Origin: Naganishia liquefaciens
Taxonomy: Eukaryota; Basidiomycota; Tremellomycetes; Filobasidiales; Filobasidiaceae
Assembly (NCBI GenBank): GCA_013423385.1
Contig: BLZA01000016.1
Span: 148,682-212,681, forward strand
Direction: 5' to 3'
Length of the DNA: 64,000 bases
Positions 22,957 through 34,037 of this stretch are shown here, one piece after another. The position numbers were made by a program, and so were the translations under genes. The notes beneath the pieces are model-generated. The model did not search any database. It had not been told where the DNA came from and saw nothing but the letters and a program-made list of their open reading frames with translations. Position 1 is the first letter of the stretch. Each line of letters begins with the position of its first letter.

Positions 22957-23736
22957 ATGCAAACTCCTGGTAGTCCCATCTCACAGGTGAGAGAGGCTGT
23001 TACCGCTCCGAAGTATCATTGTGGAGATAATGGCAGGTCCTGCGAGCGGCACAAATCAAGATGGGTACGCAATTGCGGTCGTTCTTTCACTACACAAAAG
23101 CAATGGGAGGCGCATGTGAACAACGAATGCCATGTTTGCGGCCACAGCTACCTCGACCGTTTTGAAAACTACAAGAGTCCCGCTGTCATCAAAAAACACG
23201 AGGGGATCCATTTAACAAAGGATATCTCGGAAAAGAAAAAGGCTGAAAACGTCTGTGAAGACTGTGGAGTTCGCATGTGGACGAGGCTCGGAAGAGACGG
23301 AAAACCAAACTCAGGTCACACCGAGAACAAGTTATGTCCAGGTTCGAGGTTCGATTTCAGCACGCTATGGGTAGACGACGACGACAAGGGAGGTCTCCGC
23401 GATGATCCCGAGACGGCGGGGAACACCATCCAGCCGTCGCTTCCGCCTGGCCGAAGCGAAACGATGGAACAAGACGCACCGGCATCAATCAATGATCCCG
23501 CAAACCCAGTCCATGCATTCCACCCTGGATTTCCTTCCGAGAACTCCCTTACTTCCCAGATGGAATTAAATTCACGGGCTGGTTTGGGCACATCATCTAT
23601 CCCAATGTCGGTTCCTTCCTCCGCTCATGAGCATTTTGATCTCTCTGTCAATGTTCCACCAGATACTTCGATAGAGCTTATTCCATCTGACACATCTGTC
23701 GAAATACCGAGCGGTGTGATGGGACAGAGTCCGTGA
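22957..23736 (+). CDS. Cys/His-rich putative zinc-binding protein B (tandem paralog)
   Basis: Intronless, 259 residues, same strand as and 480 bp after its paralog. It conserves the ligands C22, C40, H53, C58, C61, the KHE..H pair, ENVCEDCGVR and LCPGSRFDFSTLW, and adds C29 and H32 absent from copy A. Identity is clear in the N-terminal 150 residues, while the Pro/Ser/Asp-rich tails have diverged (this one is rich in DTSVEIPS-type motifs). The pair is a local duplication that kept the metal-binding frame and both open frames, suggesting selection. Function unknown; transcriptional regulation is a guess from layout. Confidence 0.7.
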   Translation: MQTPGSPISQVREAVTAPKYHCGDNGRSCERHKSRWVRNCGRSFTTQKQWEAHVNNECHVCGHSYLDRFENYKSPAVIKKHEGIHLTKDISEKKKAENVCEDCGVRMWTRLGRDGKPNSGHTENKLCPGSRFDFSTLWVDDDDKGGLRDDPETAGNTIQPSLPPGRSETMEQDAPASINDPANPVHAFHPGFPSENSLTSQMELNSRAGLGTSSIPMSVPSSAHEHFDLSVNVPPDTSIELIPSDTSVEIPSGVMGQSP

Positions 23737-24602
23737 CATCGCAGCCTTCCGGTTTACGCCTTTTTGGACCGTTGGACCCGGAGGGGGTGATCTGGTACGA
23801 ATATGAGAGTGGACTATACGTTACATTGTAGAACTCTACAGATTGAAGGTATGACACAAACCTCGCATATCGTGAGCGAAAAATCGATTCCATCGATGAA
23901 CTGTTGTACGATAGCAAGCTCAAGCGTACGCGAGATTTGACTTTTACTTATTCGATCTTTAAAGTCCAAAGCTTGTCGGAAGCCGTAGGGAGGCCGTATA
24001 AATCTGACAGCTGTTGTTACGCTGCCTGTTCTAGAGATTAGTTTACAGACCCAAATGAGAATAGACTTGTTGCGTTCAGGTTGACTTGCCTAGCCTGCGA
24101 TGCTCATATGGTCTGTTCGCCAGACGGCCGACCGCTCAGACGGCGCTCCATTCAGCCATTCCACGGGACAGAGAATTTGATCAGGTGGTGCACAATACCC
24201 TCTGATTGCTTCTTCTGGGAAACTCTACAAGCATTAGGCCAGGAGAGCACAGGAAGGCACGACGAGTGGTGATACTGTGGCGTCGGAACAGCGTTATCTA
24301 CTGTGCTGTAGCTTCTGCCCAGGTCTCGGCCGGGTGCACCTTTGAACACCGATAATCAAAATGCAATCAGAATGGAATCAGCCCCTCAATCGGCACGGGT
24401 CCAATTGTAGAACCTTGTTGAACTAAAGCAAGGCCCAGGCTCGAATGACGTCAATGACAACAACTCGGGTCGATTTTGGATCCGCCCATCGCAAGCTAGG
24501 CAAGGCTTTTATCACCGGGGCAAAGGGATATAGCCCAGGCGAGTCTGTAGTCAGGCGACGTGACTGTTGCGGGTGCCATTCTAGGATTCGCCGCTGTCCA
24601 GC
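23737..24602. other. Intergenic region
   Basis: 865 bp upstream of the channel gene. Short open frames here lack any domain. No repeat or RNA gene identified. Confidence 0.4.
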
Positions 24603-27600
24603 ATGTCAGCGACAAACAAGGACACTACTACCTCGACGTGAGTCTGATCATGACCTTTGATGAGTCGGATTTTGATCTCCTTTTCATAGACCGCAATTCG
24701 TTGCGGCCCTTGTATTGGGAGCCGCCATCGTTGGAGGACTTTCGGCCGTCTTCGTCCTTCTTTACAGGAACCCGAAGCTTCGAAGGGTATACCAAGCTCG
24801 ACATGAGTTGGCACCGGAAGAGTGAGTGTGGTTTGTGAATAAAACACCCAAAGGAGGTGAACCTGATGCGGCTCCTATTCATAGGAAGCGACCGGCTGCT
24901 CTGCCTCCCGGATTAGCTCCATGGTGGAAGACGATTCTCTTGTCTCCAGATAAACTTGTCATTGAACAGAACGGTCTCGATGCCTACTTTTTCTTGCGAT
25001 TGTAAGTTGCGCACGGCATCTCTGCGTAGTATCGCTAAAACGCCCCTTCCCAGCATCAAGATTTTTGGATTGTACCTTCTCGTGCCGTACTTTCTCCTAA
25101 CATGGATCATCCTGATGCCAGTTTCGTGAGTCCATTGTCCATCAGCAGCGGCCACGCTGATCGTTTCCACAGTGCAACGAGTCCCAACCAAGGGCTCTCA
25201 GGGCTCAACATGTTTACCTTTGGTAACGTCGGCGAAACCGTTCAAGTCCGCCACGTTGCCCACTTTCTGGTTGCCGTTACGTTGATCCGTGAGTCACCTG
25301 GTAGTGGAAAGGCCACTCGCTCAACCCCTACTCAGTGTGGACGGTCTTCACCGTCTTCAAGGAATTCCAACACTTTATCAAGACGCGTCAACAATGGCTT
25401 TCCACCACGAACCATCAACGACTCGCTCGAGCGCGAACCGTTCAGCTCGTCAATGTACCTCAGGACCTCATGAGTGGCTCGGCCCTTCGTGAACTCGCTG
25501 GAAGCATCACTCAGTCCTCGTCCCCCGTCAAGGTCTGGCTCAGTCGGGAAGCCAAGGAGATCGAAGACGTGTACGATGATCGAAATGATGAGCACCTGCG
25601 ACTCGAAGCCGGCGAGGGGAAGATGTTGATGCAGGCTGTCAAGAACGTCAAGAAGAACAAGCTCCCCTCTGGCTCGTCCGCTTCGTCGGATCCGGAACGC
25701 GCCTCATCGGTTGACGCCTTGCTGGAGAAATACCTCACGCCCAAGCAACGCAACAAGATTACCTGGAAACAAGGCTTCCTCGGGCTGATCGGCCGCAAGA
25801 TGGATCGCGAGCAAAGTCCGGCGTTTATCCGCGAAAAGAACGAAGAACTTGAAAAGATGCGTGCTGATCTCGAGCAGTTCAAGTTGGGCAATGTCGCCTT
25901 CTTGCGGTTCAAGACCCAGGCCGAGGCACATACGTTTGCGCGATGCGTCAACAGGGCAAAGGAGCGCAAGGGGATCACAACTGGAATCGAGGTCGTCCCC
26001 GAGGATATCGAATGGAATAATACGGGCAAGAACCCAAAGCAGCGCAAGGCCAGCGGCATTATCTCTTGGTCACTGACGATCGGTCTCATCATTATTTGGT
26101 CCATTCCCGTTTCCTTTGTCGGAGCTGTCAGTAACATTGACGCCCTGTGTCAGACCGCAAGTTGGCTCGCATGGATCTGCACGATTCCAGAGGCCGTGTT
26201 GGGTATCATCAAGGGTATCTTGCCGCCTGTCTTGTTGGCTGTGCTGTTCATGCTGTTGCCGATCGTCTTGAGACTGTGGATCAAGATGACTGGTGTTGTA
26301 CGAAAGAGGTGAGCACCGAGTGTTTGACGGGCGAGTTGAATGCTGAGCCCCCGGTGACAGCGACATCGAGCTCAAGCTCTTCTCTCGATTCTGGCTGTTC
26401 CAGGTCATTCATGGGTTCCTGGTCATCACGTTCAGTAGTGGTCTCATGGTATGTCTGCGAGGAATCGTCAGAAATGACGCTGACTTTTTTTCGCCCAGGC
26501 GGCACTGGGAGATTGGGAAACATTCATCAATGACGCGCCTACCATGCTGGCCAACAAGTTGCCCTCTGCAAGCATTTTCTTCGTGACCTTGTACGTCCAC
26601 CCTGCTTTCACTCCGCGAATATGGCTAATTCCCTTATAGCATCGTCACAGCCACCTTTTCGTCTGCAGCCCAAGCCTACAGCCGTGTCGTCCCCGTCGCC
26701 ATGCTCCTCCTGAAGGGCATCCTCGGTGGAAACACCCCTCGCAAGGTCTACACGTCGGAGTTTAAGATGCAGAGCTTTGCATGGGCCACCGTTTGGCCGC
26801 CCGTGTGCTTGATCGTCTGTATCACCATCGTGTACAGTGTTATTCAGCCGATCATCGTCGGCTTGGCATTGGTTGCCTTTGCATTGTGAGTGCAGGGTAC
26901 CTGCGTCGCCCTTTCTTTACGCTAATCTTGTCCGCAGAATGTACTCGGCCTACAAGTACTTGCTTGGATGGTGTGCGGATCAACCGGATGCGCTTGAGAC
27001 GGGCGGAATGTACTACCCCAAGGCGCTCAACACCGTCTTTGTCGCTCTTTATCTCGAAGAAGTCTGCCTTGCCGGTTTGTTGTTCTTGAGCACAAAGCCC
27101 GGTGGCGGGCGGGCTCCGAGTGGACTGGCGGGTGGTGTGATCATGGTGAGCAGATGAGCGAAAGTGTCGCTGTCATTTGCTAATTTTCGGTTCAGGTCAT
27201 CACGGGGTTCATTACCATTGCCGCTCACGTATACATCAAGCATCGATTCAACAAGGAGACCCTCACGTACACCAACTCTTCGTTGATTGGCGGTAGTGCG
27301 TCAACGACCAAGCTTCACCAGACAACGACCGCGGGCACGGAAGGAGGCTATGGCCGAACGAACACAGACGCGCTCGTCCGAGACGACGATTCTTCCGACG
27401 CCGGGGAGCACTACGGCAACACGACCGGCATGCACGCGCACGCTTTCGATCATCCTGCGTTCTGGAAACGTCAGCCGATCGTCTGGCTCGCGGACGATGA
27501 GTTGGGTATCGCGAGGCTCGAGGTGGAACGACTGAATGATCAGCACGGGGTTGAGGCGAGTACGCAGTATGCCAAGTTGGATCATGAGGGACATATCACG

Positions 27601-27654
27601 GTAGAGAGGGCGCCGCCTGATGATGAGTACTACGGAGGCATGTCGCAGCATTAG
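24603..27654 (+). CDS. Csc1/TMEM63-family osmosensitive cation channel
   Basis: Eleven phase-consistent exons (24603-24637, 24690-24821, 24885-25001, 25054-25125, 25173-25288, 25336-26308, 26361-26448, 26499-26590, 26640-26885, 26938-27145, 27196-27654) give 845 residues. The family is a plasma- or endomembrane mechanically/osmotically gated cation channel. Seen features: a first membrane helix (QFVAALVLGAAIVGGLSAVF), the conserved LSPDKLVIEQNGLDAYFFLRF, and the ARTVQLVNVPQDL start of the cytosolic domain. Next comes the DIEWNN block before the RSN1_7TM core, then SDIELKLFSRFWLFQVIHGF and PRKVYTSEFKMQSF. The C-terminal tail is hydrophilic with HPAFWKRQPIVWLADDELG. The start was fixed by splicing MSATNKDTTTST to PQFVAALV, which fits the family N-terminus. 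The substrate ion cannot be read from sequence. Confidence 0.93.
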
Positions 27655-28559
27655 AGGGACAAGTGTGCCTCGGTGCATCCGCAAAGTATAGACTTTTGGA
27701 GAGACTGGACTTTCTTTCTATAATACTTGTATTACTTATACTCCGCCACGAGCACGCCACGAGATACACGAGTCTGAGACTTTTGTCATGCACGTTAGCC
27801 AGGAGAGCTTGCGGGGTCTTGGGCCCGTTTGTAAGGCTGACAGCCTCATCGAGCTCGCGCCTTGCGGAATTGGAATGCCAGCTGGCGCCTCACCTCGGCC
27901 AGGGCCCCGCTGTCACCTCGGTCTCGTGTTTCCATGCGCATCCGAAGCGTGAGACATCATCATCAGGCACGCGTTTACGGCCGGCGGATGCAGATCGGGG
28001 TATAGCGGTCAGGAGAATGCGCTGCAGCTGCTGCTAGCACGGCAACTGTCCCGCATCGCAGCATCGGTGCGGAGATGCCATGGAACGTTTAGAAAGCGGA
28101 AGCAGACAGGGAAAGGGAATTGTCTACGCCAGGTTTAGCTCCCTTGTCGAGTCGTGTATAGGCAATTCGCAAATCGTGAGTCAGCTAGTTGAAGCATGAA
28201 GAGCGCGTGGGTAACTTATGGGAGAGGGCAGAATCGTGGCAAGCGACTGGCGAATGGGAAGGCACAGAAACGGAATACAGCTTGCTTGTGAGACCGTCAG
28301 TCATGAAGTATCGGACGAGGCTTTTGAAAGCATCCAGGGAGTGAAGCAGGGGCGGAAGGGCACCTCGGAGAGATGCCTGCCTCCTACATATATGTGAAGC
28401 GCCGCTGGATATGGGTCCCCGTTCTTCGTCCGATGCGAACAGTCTGCCGCTTACTGGACCATTCGAAGTGAGTCTTGTCATTGGCCTGACCGTTGTTTGG
28501 GCTGACAGCTTGCCTTTCACCCAGAACCGGCGACACATATCCCACGACCCCATCAGATC
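27655..28559. other. Intergenic region with possible 5' UTR intron of the lipoxygenase
   Basis: About 900 bp. A well-formed intron-like segment (GTGAGTCTTG donor at about 28469, CTGAC branch, CACCCAG acceptor at about 28526) lies just upstream of the lipoxygenase ATG. It is not in frame with it, so it may be a 5' UTR intron. No other gene seen. Confidence 0.45.
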
Positions 28560-30694
28560 ATGTCGAACATTCCCGCCTCTCCAGAGGCCGGCGCGCCCGA
28601 CAACAAGTTTAATCTCCGAGTATGGGATGCAGGACTTGTCGTTCAAGAGCTGGAGCGCAATCACCTGTTGCCTCGAGACCTCACGGGTTCGCCGACTATC
28701 AGAGCCATGGGCGTCATCACTCCGGCCACGAAGCCTAAGAATAGGATCAAGGAGGGCACATTCAGTGGAACAGCAAAGGCCATGACGGAGGTTTATCATC
28801 GAATCCAGATGCGGCGAGTGTTGTTGGGCTGTCTGAGAGACACCGCAGCTGATGAGTGAGAGTGTGCAGCTTCAACTCGTTCTTTGACGTGATTGGAGTA
28901 GCACCTTCGATCCCCATTCGAACGACGATGGAGCAGGCGAGGTTGACATACCAGTGGACACCCCTCACTGGACCTCATGCGGACCTATATCCACCTCACC
29001 TCTACCTCATCCCAGAAGGACCCGATTATCTCAACACGTTCCAGATTTTCAACGGCATGCGTCTGCTGGACGTCGGATTTGTGCTGGCATCAATCATTCC
29101 TGAAAGCTTCAAAGATTACATCATGTCTGATCCCGACGATGGTGCCACGATGCAGGAGCTCGACGATCGCAATCACAAACTTCGCGCCGAGAAGAAGAAT
29201 ATCTACAAGGAGCCCAACGTTGGGGACTGTAAAGTAACGCCCTGGTATACCGACGAATCGTTCGGTCAGCAGCAGTTTACAGGCGCAAACCCAACTACCA
29301 TCGAGGCTGCGTCGCCTCAATGGGCCAAAGAGTTCCAGAATGAAGCAACGAAGCAGGGCAAAACTGAACTGGCAAAGGCGATCGCCGATGCTGCCACAAG
29401 TCATTCTTTGTTCGTCCAGGATTGCGAGTACTACCGCGCGGCCGTCGGGGCTGGTCCGCTGGCAGAACTCTCGGCGGGCATCACCGACCCCGCCAAAGCC
29501 CGTTTCGCTTGCGCTTCGGTCTCACTATTCATCCTTACCAAGGCAGGCAAGCTTCACCCCGTCGCCATCGTCATCGACTACAAGCAAAACATGGCTCACT
29601 CGGTGTGCCTCTTCAATCGGCGTCTCACCCCAGAAGACAACAGCCCTGACCAGGCGGTCGATTGGCCGTGGCGATACGCCAAAACATGTGCCTCGAGTGC
29701 CGATTGGATCCGACACGAGGTCAAGGTCCACTTGAACGACTGTCATTTCATCGAGGAAGCCACGATTATCGCTGCGCATCGCGCGTTCCCAACCGATCAC
29801 CCGGTCTACAGGTGCCTGCAACCTCATTGGCTCAAGACGTTGCCGTTGAATGCCGGGGCGAGAGCCACGTTGGTCCCGCAGGTAGTTGTCCCCTTGATTG
29901 GGATGACCACGGATGCGACGTACAAATTTATCAGGCACGAATACAACACGTTTGACTTCAAGGGTCACTATGTGCCAAATCACCTTGCCAGTCGCGGATT
30001 CCCCTTGGCAGAACTCGGATCGGACAAATTCCACAACTATGCATATGGAAGAGAGATTCTTCTCATGTGGCAGCTCTTACGGAAGTTCGTCAAGGCGTTC
30101 CTTACCGGCAATGGGCTGACGGACGCAAAGGTCGCCAACGACGACGCGATCAAGTATTGGTACTTGGAAATGCAAAGCAAGGAGGGCGGACAGCTCCCAT
30201 CTTTCCCGACTATCAAGACGCTCGATGACCTTGTCGACTGCGTGACCATGTGTATTCACATCGCGTCCCCTCAGCACACTGCCGTCAATTACACGCAAGA
30301 GTACTACAACTCGTACGTTCCCAACAAGCCACCCGCGATCTGTGCGCCATTGCCCAAAACACTGCAAGAGCTTCAAGCAATTGGGGAGAGCGACCTCATG
30401 AAGGCACTTCCCGTCGGGCGGGCCAACGAATGGCTGCTTGCTTCGCATCTCGTTCACTTGCTCAGCTATCAAGTTGCCGAGGATCAAAACATCTACAACT
30501 ATGGTGTCTCGCTGTTCAAGTTGACCGAAGGCGACGATACCCAAACGGCCATCCACGATGCCGCTCGGCAATTTGTGATTGATCTGCTCGAGTTTGACAA
30601 GGTGACAGAGCAGATGCAGAAGCAGTTGGACAATCAAGAAATTCCGTACGATGTGCTGCAGCCAAAACTCAATGCCGTCTCCATCTTGATTTAA
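28560..30694 (+). CDS. Lipoxygenase
   Basis: Lipoxygenases insert dioxygen into polyunsaturated fatty acids using a non-haem iron (or, in some fungi, manganese). Exon 1 starts MSNIPASPEAGAPDN. A short intron lies somewhere within 28,815-28,871; the likely join is near RIQMRR to FNSFFDVIG, but the exact sites are uncertain. The remainder is one open frame of about 600 residues, total about 690-700. Metal ligands are visible as HLNDCHFIEEA (H-x4-H-x3-E), the later pair SPQHTAVNYTQ (H and N), and a C-terminal Ile in NAVSILI. WPWRYAKTCASSADW and PVYRCLQPHWLKTLPLNAGA are conserved flanks. No signal peptide is seen, unlike secreted manganese lipoxygenases. Product specificity cannot be read. Confidence 0.93.
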
Positions 30695-31193
30695 TGTGAG
30701 GCGGGGTATGTGGAAGACAGCTCTCGGGAGATCTGGGAGGATGATGTGGTGACGTGGATCATTGAAAAATGCCGCTCTTCTCTTTCATGACTAATCCTGG
30801 CAAAATAGCACTCTTGTATGGGGTAAACTGTAAGATGGACTTTTGATCGAGAACATTTGTTGAGAATTAGCTCGCACTTGTCGATTTGCAAGATTACCTT
30901 CTGCCTGCTTTCCACACGACCTCAAGGAAACGCCCATCAGAAATCGTTATAGAATAGGCTCAAGTAATGGATTTTCACCAAGTATTCCACCAAGTTCCAC
31001 CAAGTAGCCCGACGATGGTTGTTAGGCTACGGATCTTTGGTGTAACAACTGTGTCGAAGCGCCCTGTGTGACTGCAACTATCTGTACATCAGACACATTG
31101 TCTTCACACAATGGGATTACCTCAAAGTTTCCCTTTCCTTTCAACAGCACGAGTCGAGTCACGCTGCATCCTCCTCCAACCAAGCACACCAGC
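30695..31193. other. Intergenic region (convergent 3' ends)
   Basis: 500 bp between the lipoxygenase stop and the stop of the leftward basic-protein gene. It contains a short direct repeat, ACCAAGTATTCCACCAAG then TTCCACCAAGTAGCC, near 30,976-31,008. No gene seen. Confidence 0.45.
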
Positions 31194-32565
31194 TCACCGC
31201 ATCCGATCCCTCACATACACCCCTCCCCGCTTTCTGCGCCCCTCCCCCTCCATCTCCCTGACACCGATCGCACTTCCCGCGAATCCAAGAGCATACCCTC
31301 CACTCTTCCCGCCCACCTCCTCAGCGGGCGCCCAGAACCGATGGGTACCCAAGTACGGATTCGTCCAGGGCGATCGTTTCCCCGAATGACGGGTCGAAGG
31401 CTGGATGTGTGTGTGTGGATGGGTTGGGTGGGGAGGCGGGATGAGGCCCAGGCGGTGGGCGCGGCGGGCGATGCGGCGGAGGTGGGCTTTTTCGGTGGTG
31501 CTGGGTGGGCGGTTTGAAGGGTGAGCTTTTGAAGAGGGTATACTGGAAGGGGAGGACGTGTCTTTGCCCTTGATTCCGGCGGGGAGGACTTTGCCGTTGT
31601 TGGTAAACGCAATATGAGCTGCCGTGCGTGTTGAATGCTGAAGTGGTCCGCGTTTGAGCGCCAGTGCGATGGGGTCTGCCGAAAGCTTGGGATTGGAGGA
31701 GAGCTGTGATTTCTTGGCTTGTATTGTCGGCTTTGTAGGCTGCGTTGTAGTGTATCCGGGGTGTGTCAGTGCGAACGATTGCGAGAAGGGTGGCAGGGCG
31801 CGTTCGAGTTGCAGGTTGATGATACCGATCGGGGGGACCTGTGACATGGCATTGTCAGTAGGTTGATAACAATGTATTGAAACAAGCGTACATCGGACTC
31901 GAGCTTGTACGCTTCAAGTTTCCGCTTCGACGTCCCAGAGACAGCAGTCAGGACGTCAGAACCATCGACTGCTACACTGTTGGTCCGAAGTCGGAGTCGC
32001 TGTTTTTCCCCCTCGGTCAGTGGAACATGACGAGGATTTCTTGCGAATAATGATCAGCCGCGACGTAACGTCCAAGGCAGGGGGCAAGCTCACGGTGTAA
32101 TCCAGGTCGGGTCTTCTGACGGCAAGAGGGAAATCGGCTTTACGGGCCTTCGCGAGAAGAGCTTGAATTCTAACAATAACGGATATGTCAGAATTGCGGC
32201 TCGTCACCATCGAGACGAGACTTGTCGGACTGACCGACCACATCCACCGTTTCCTCCGCCATCCGCTTTTGCTCTTCCCGCTTGGCCTTTTTCTTATCCA
32301 TCTTCCGCCGCTTGGCATTCTTCGGCAGACCAGCTGCGGCACCATCATCTTCGTTGCCAGCGTCTACTTCTGCCGGGCCTTCGACAGTCGGTACTGCCGC
32401 CTGCTGCGCATCTAGAAGCGTAGACATGAGCGCCCGGTACACATTGTCCAGCCGTGAGAGGTCCAGCCCTCTGGACTCGTCGCCAGAGGATTCATCCTGG
32501 GATATCGTATCTGCGACGGATGGCACGGGAGTTGCCAGGGGGTCGAACGTGTAGATGCTCTCCAT
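31194..32565 (-). CDS. Conserved basic fungal protein, 408 aa, possibly nucleolar
   Basis: Four exons (32565-32208, 32169-32094, 32039-31892, 31838-31194) give 408 residues. The second intron boundary is chosen because splicing out a very short 38-nt intron yields DEFKLFSRRPVKPISLLP, which reads as a conserved motif, then SEDPTWITPRNPRHVPLTEG after the next join. Other blocks are KRRKMDKKKAKREEQKRMAE (basic, nuclear-localisation-like) and SADPIALALKRGPLQHSTRT, then AAHIAFTNNGKVLPAGIKG. The C-terminus is rich in His/Pro/Arg and ends YVRDRMR. The wording reminds me of a fungal DUF2011-type protein, but that is recollection only. Function unknown; a nuclear or nucleolar site is inferred from basic composition. 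Confidence 0.72.
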
Positions 32566-32847
32566 GACGAGTGGGCTGGGATGTTGTGTCGATGGTGAGG
32601 AATATACCCACGATGGTGTGTGGTGCCCGACACTTGTCGTCTCGAATCGACTCGTTTCCTGGGTGAAACATTTCCCGATCGCGCGCGACCAAGTAAACAA
32701 CGCCGTCCGCAGCAGTGTCAGAAACACAGAAAGCTTGTCAGAAGAGAATCCAACTACAGGAGTATCATCGAGCTCTCATACGGCACGACATGTGATGCAA
32801 ACACAAACCTCTAAAACTGTGCATTGTTCATACATGTTTCATACACT

Positions 32848-34037
32848 CTATAGGACGGTCGCCCAGAAGGGCTTTATTGCGCTTGACACACACTGCGTGC
32901 CGTTCAGCACGAATCCTCGCATGCAGCTCGAGGCCTCGCATTTTCCTCGGGTGCACTACCATCAAGGCATCAGCATCCTGTCCATCGTGGTCAATGCAAA
33001 TGTACTCACAGCAACCTCGCTAACGCCTTCCAAAGATGAGCAGTCTTCGCCCTGATCCTTGCCCGAGACAGGCCATTCACATCCGCCACAGCTTTCAAGG
33101 TCGCTACTTGTGTCGATGCATTCCCAGCCAACAGGCTTCCCCAAGCTCAAGGACGCATGACTCGTATAACATGCCTCGAGGCCGACAGGACAAAGCGACG
33201 CCGCGTTGTCCATGCTAGGAGGCAAGAGCTGGGATCGTCGGCCGGGAATGCCCGAGACGCAGCTGGCGGTGTCGGCGATACAGTACGAGGTTCCGCAAAG
33301 CTTGTAGCCCGTGTTGCACTCTGGACCAAGGTTTTCCAAAAACGTGAGTAGGGTAATGCCTAGCGGGAGCAGAGATGACACGTACGAAAGCTGCAAGTCG
33401 TGCCCGGAAGCGTGTTACCGCCCGTGCAGAGCGGCGATGAGTTGGCAGGGTATGGGCAAGTCGCGGCTCGTGAGGCGACCTATAAACGGCCTCATCAGTA
33501 TAGATCAGTTGGTCCCCGGTCACAAGGCAGACTCACAGCGTTCTGGCCAGCGATACGACCAAGACCCAAGAGGTTGGTGAGTCCACCGACAAGGTTGACA
33601 ACCATCGTGAGAAGACCACCAAGGACACCCCCGGACGAGATCTGAGCGTCCAGTCGCGCAACAGAGTCAGGAGTCTGGGAAGCCACTATCAGTATCGGGG
33701 GTTTTCGCAACCCAGGGAAAGATCGTACCAAGACACCGGCTTGTGTACATAGACAAATGCCATCAATCAACGTCTGAAAAAGGAATCTCAGTGATGCTGA
33801 CGGAAAGATGATACCAACAGCCTTCACCAATCGCATCAAGCCGACCGAAATTCGAATCGGCACTGTCGCGCATACAGTGCCCCTCACGACCTCCTGTCGC
33901 CGCTTCAATCTGTCCGAGGTATCCCTTTGCGGCGATATTTTAGTCGTTGACGAGGCTTCGAGTGGAGCAGCCGAGACGGCAAGAAGGAGGGCCAAAGCTT
34001 CAAAGAAAACGCAGAGATATGGTTGGAGGAATCGCAT
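32848..34037 (-). CDS. CPL1-like secreted cysteine-rich protein, copy 1
   Basis: About 300 residues in six or seven exons. Layout: signal peptide (ALALLLAVSAAPLEA), propeptide ending in a Kex2-type site (SDRLKRRQ), then VCATVPIRISVG and GICLCTQAGVL. A hydrophobic Gly/Leu/Val segment follows (GGVLGGLLTMVVNLVGGLTN), then CPYPANSSPLCTGGNTLPG. The Cys-rich CPL1-like domain ends it: CPVGLEACYT, GWECIDTSSDLESCGGCEWP, CTRGKCEASSCMRGFVLNGT. The C-terminus is IKPFWATVL. CPL1-like proteins are secreted in basidiomycetes; Cryptococcus CPL1 affects capsule and host immune response. All introns are 45-75 nt and fall at the same places as in copies 2 and 3. It is closer to copy 3 than to copy 2. Role here unknown. 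Confidence 0.85.

Noticed and set aside
31194-31847. Reading the basic protein as a stand-alone gene from 31847
   Set aside because: Upstream exons to 32565 join in phase through good introns and give a longer coherent protein.
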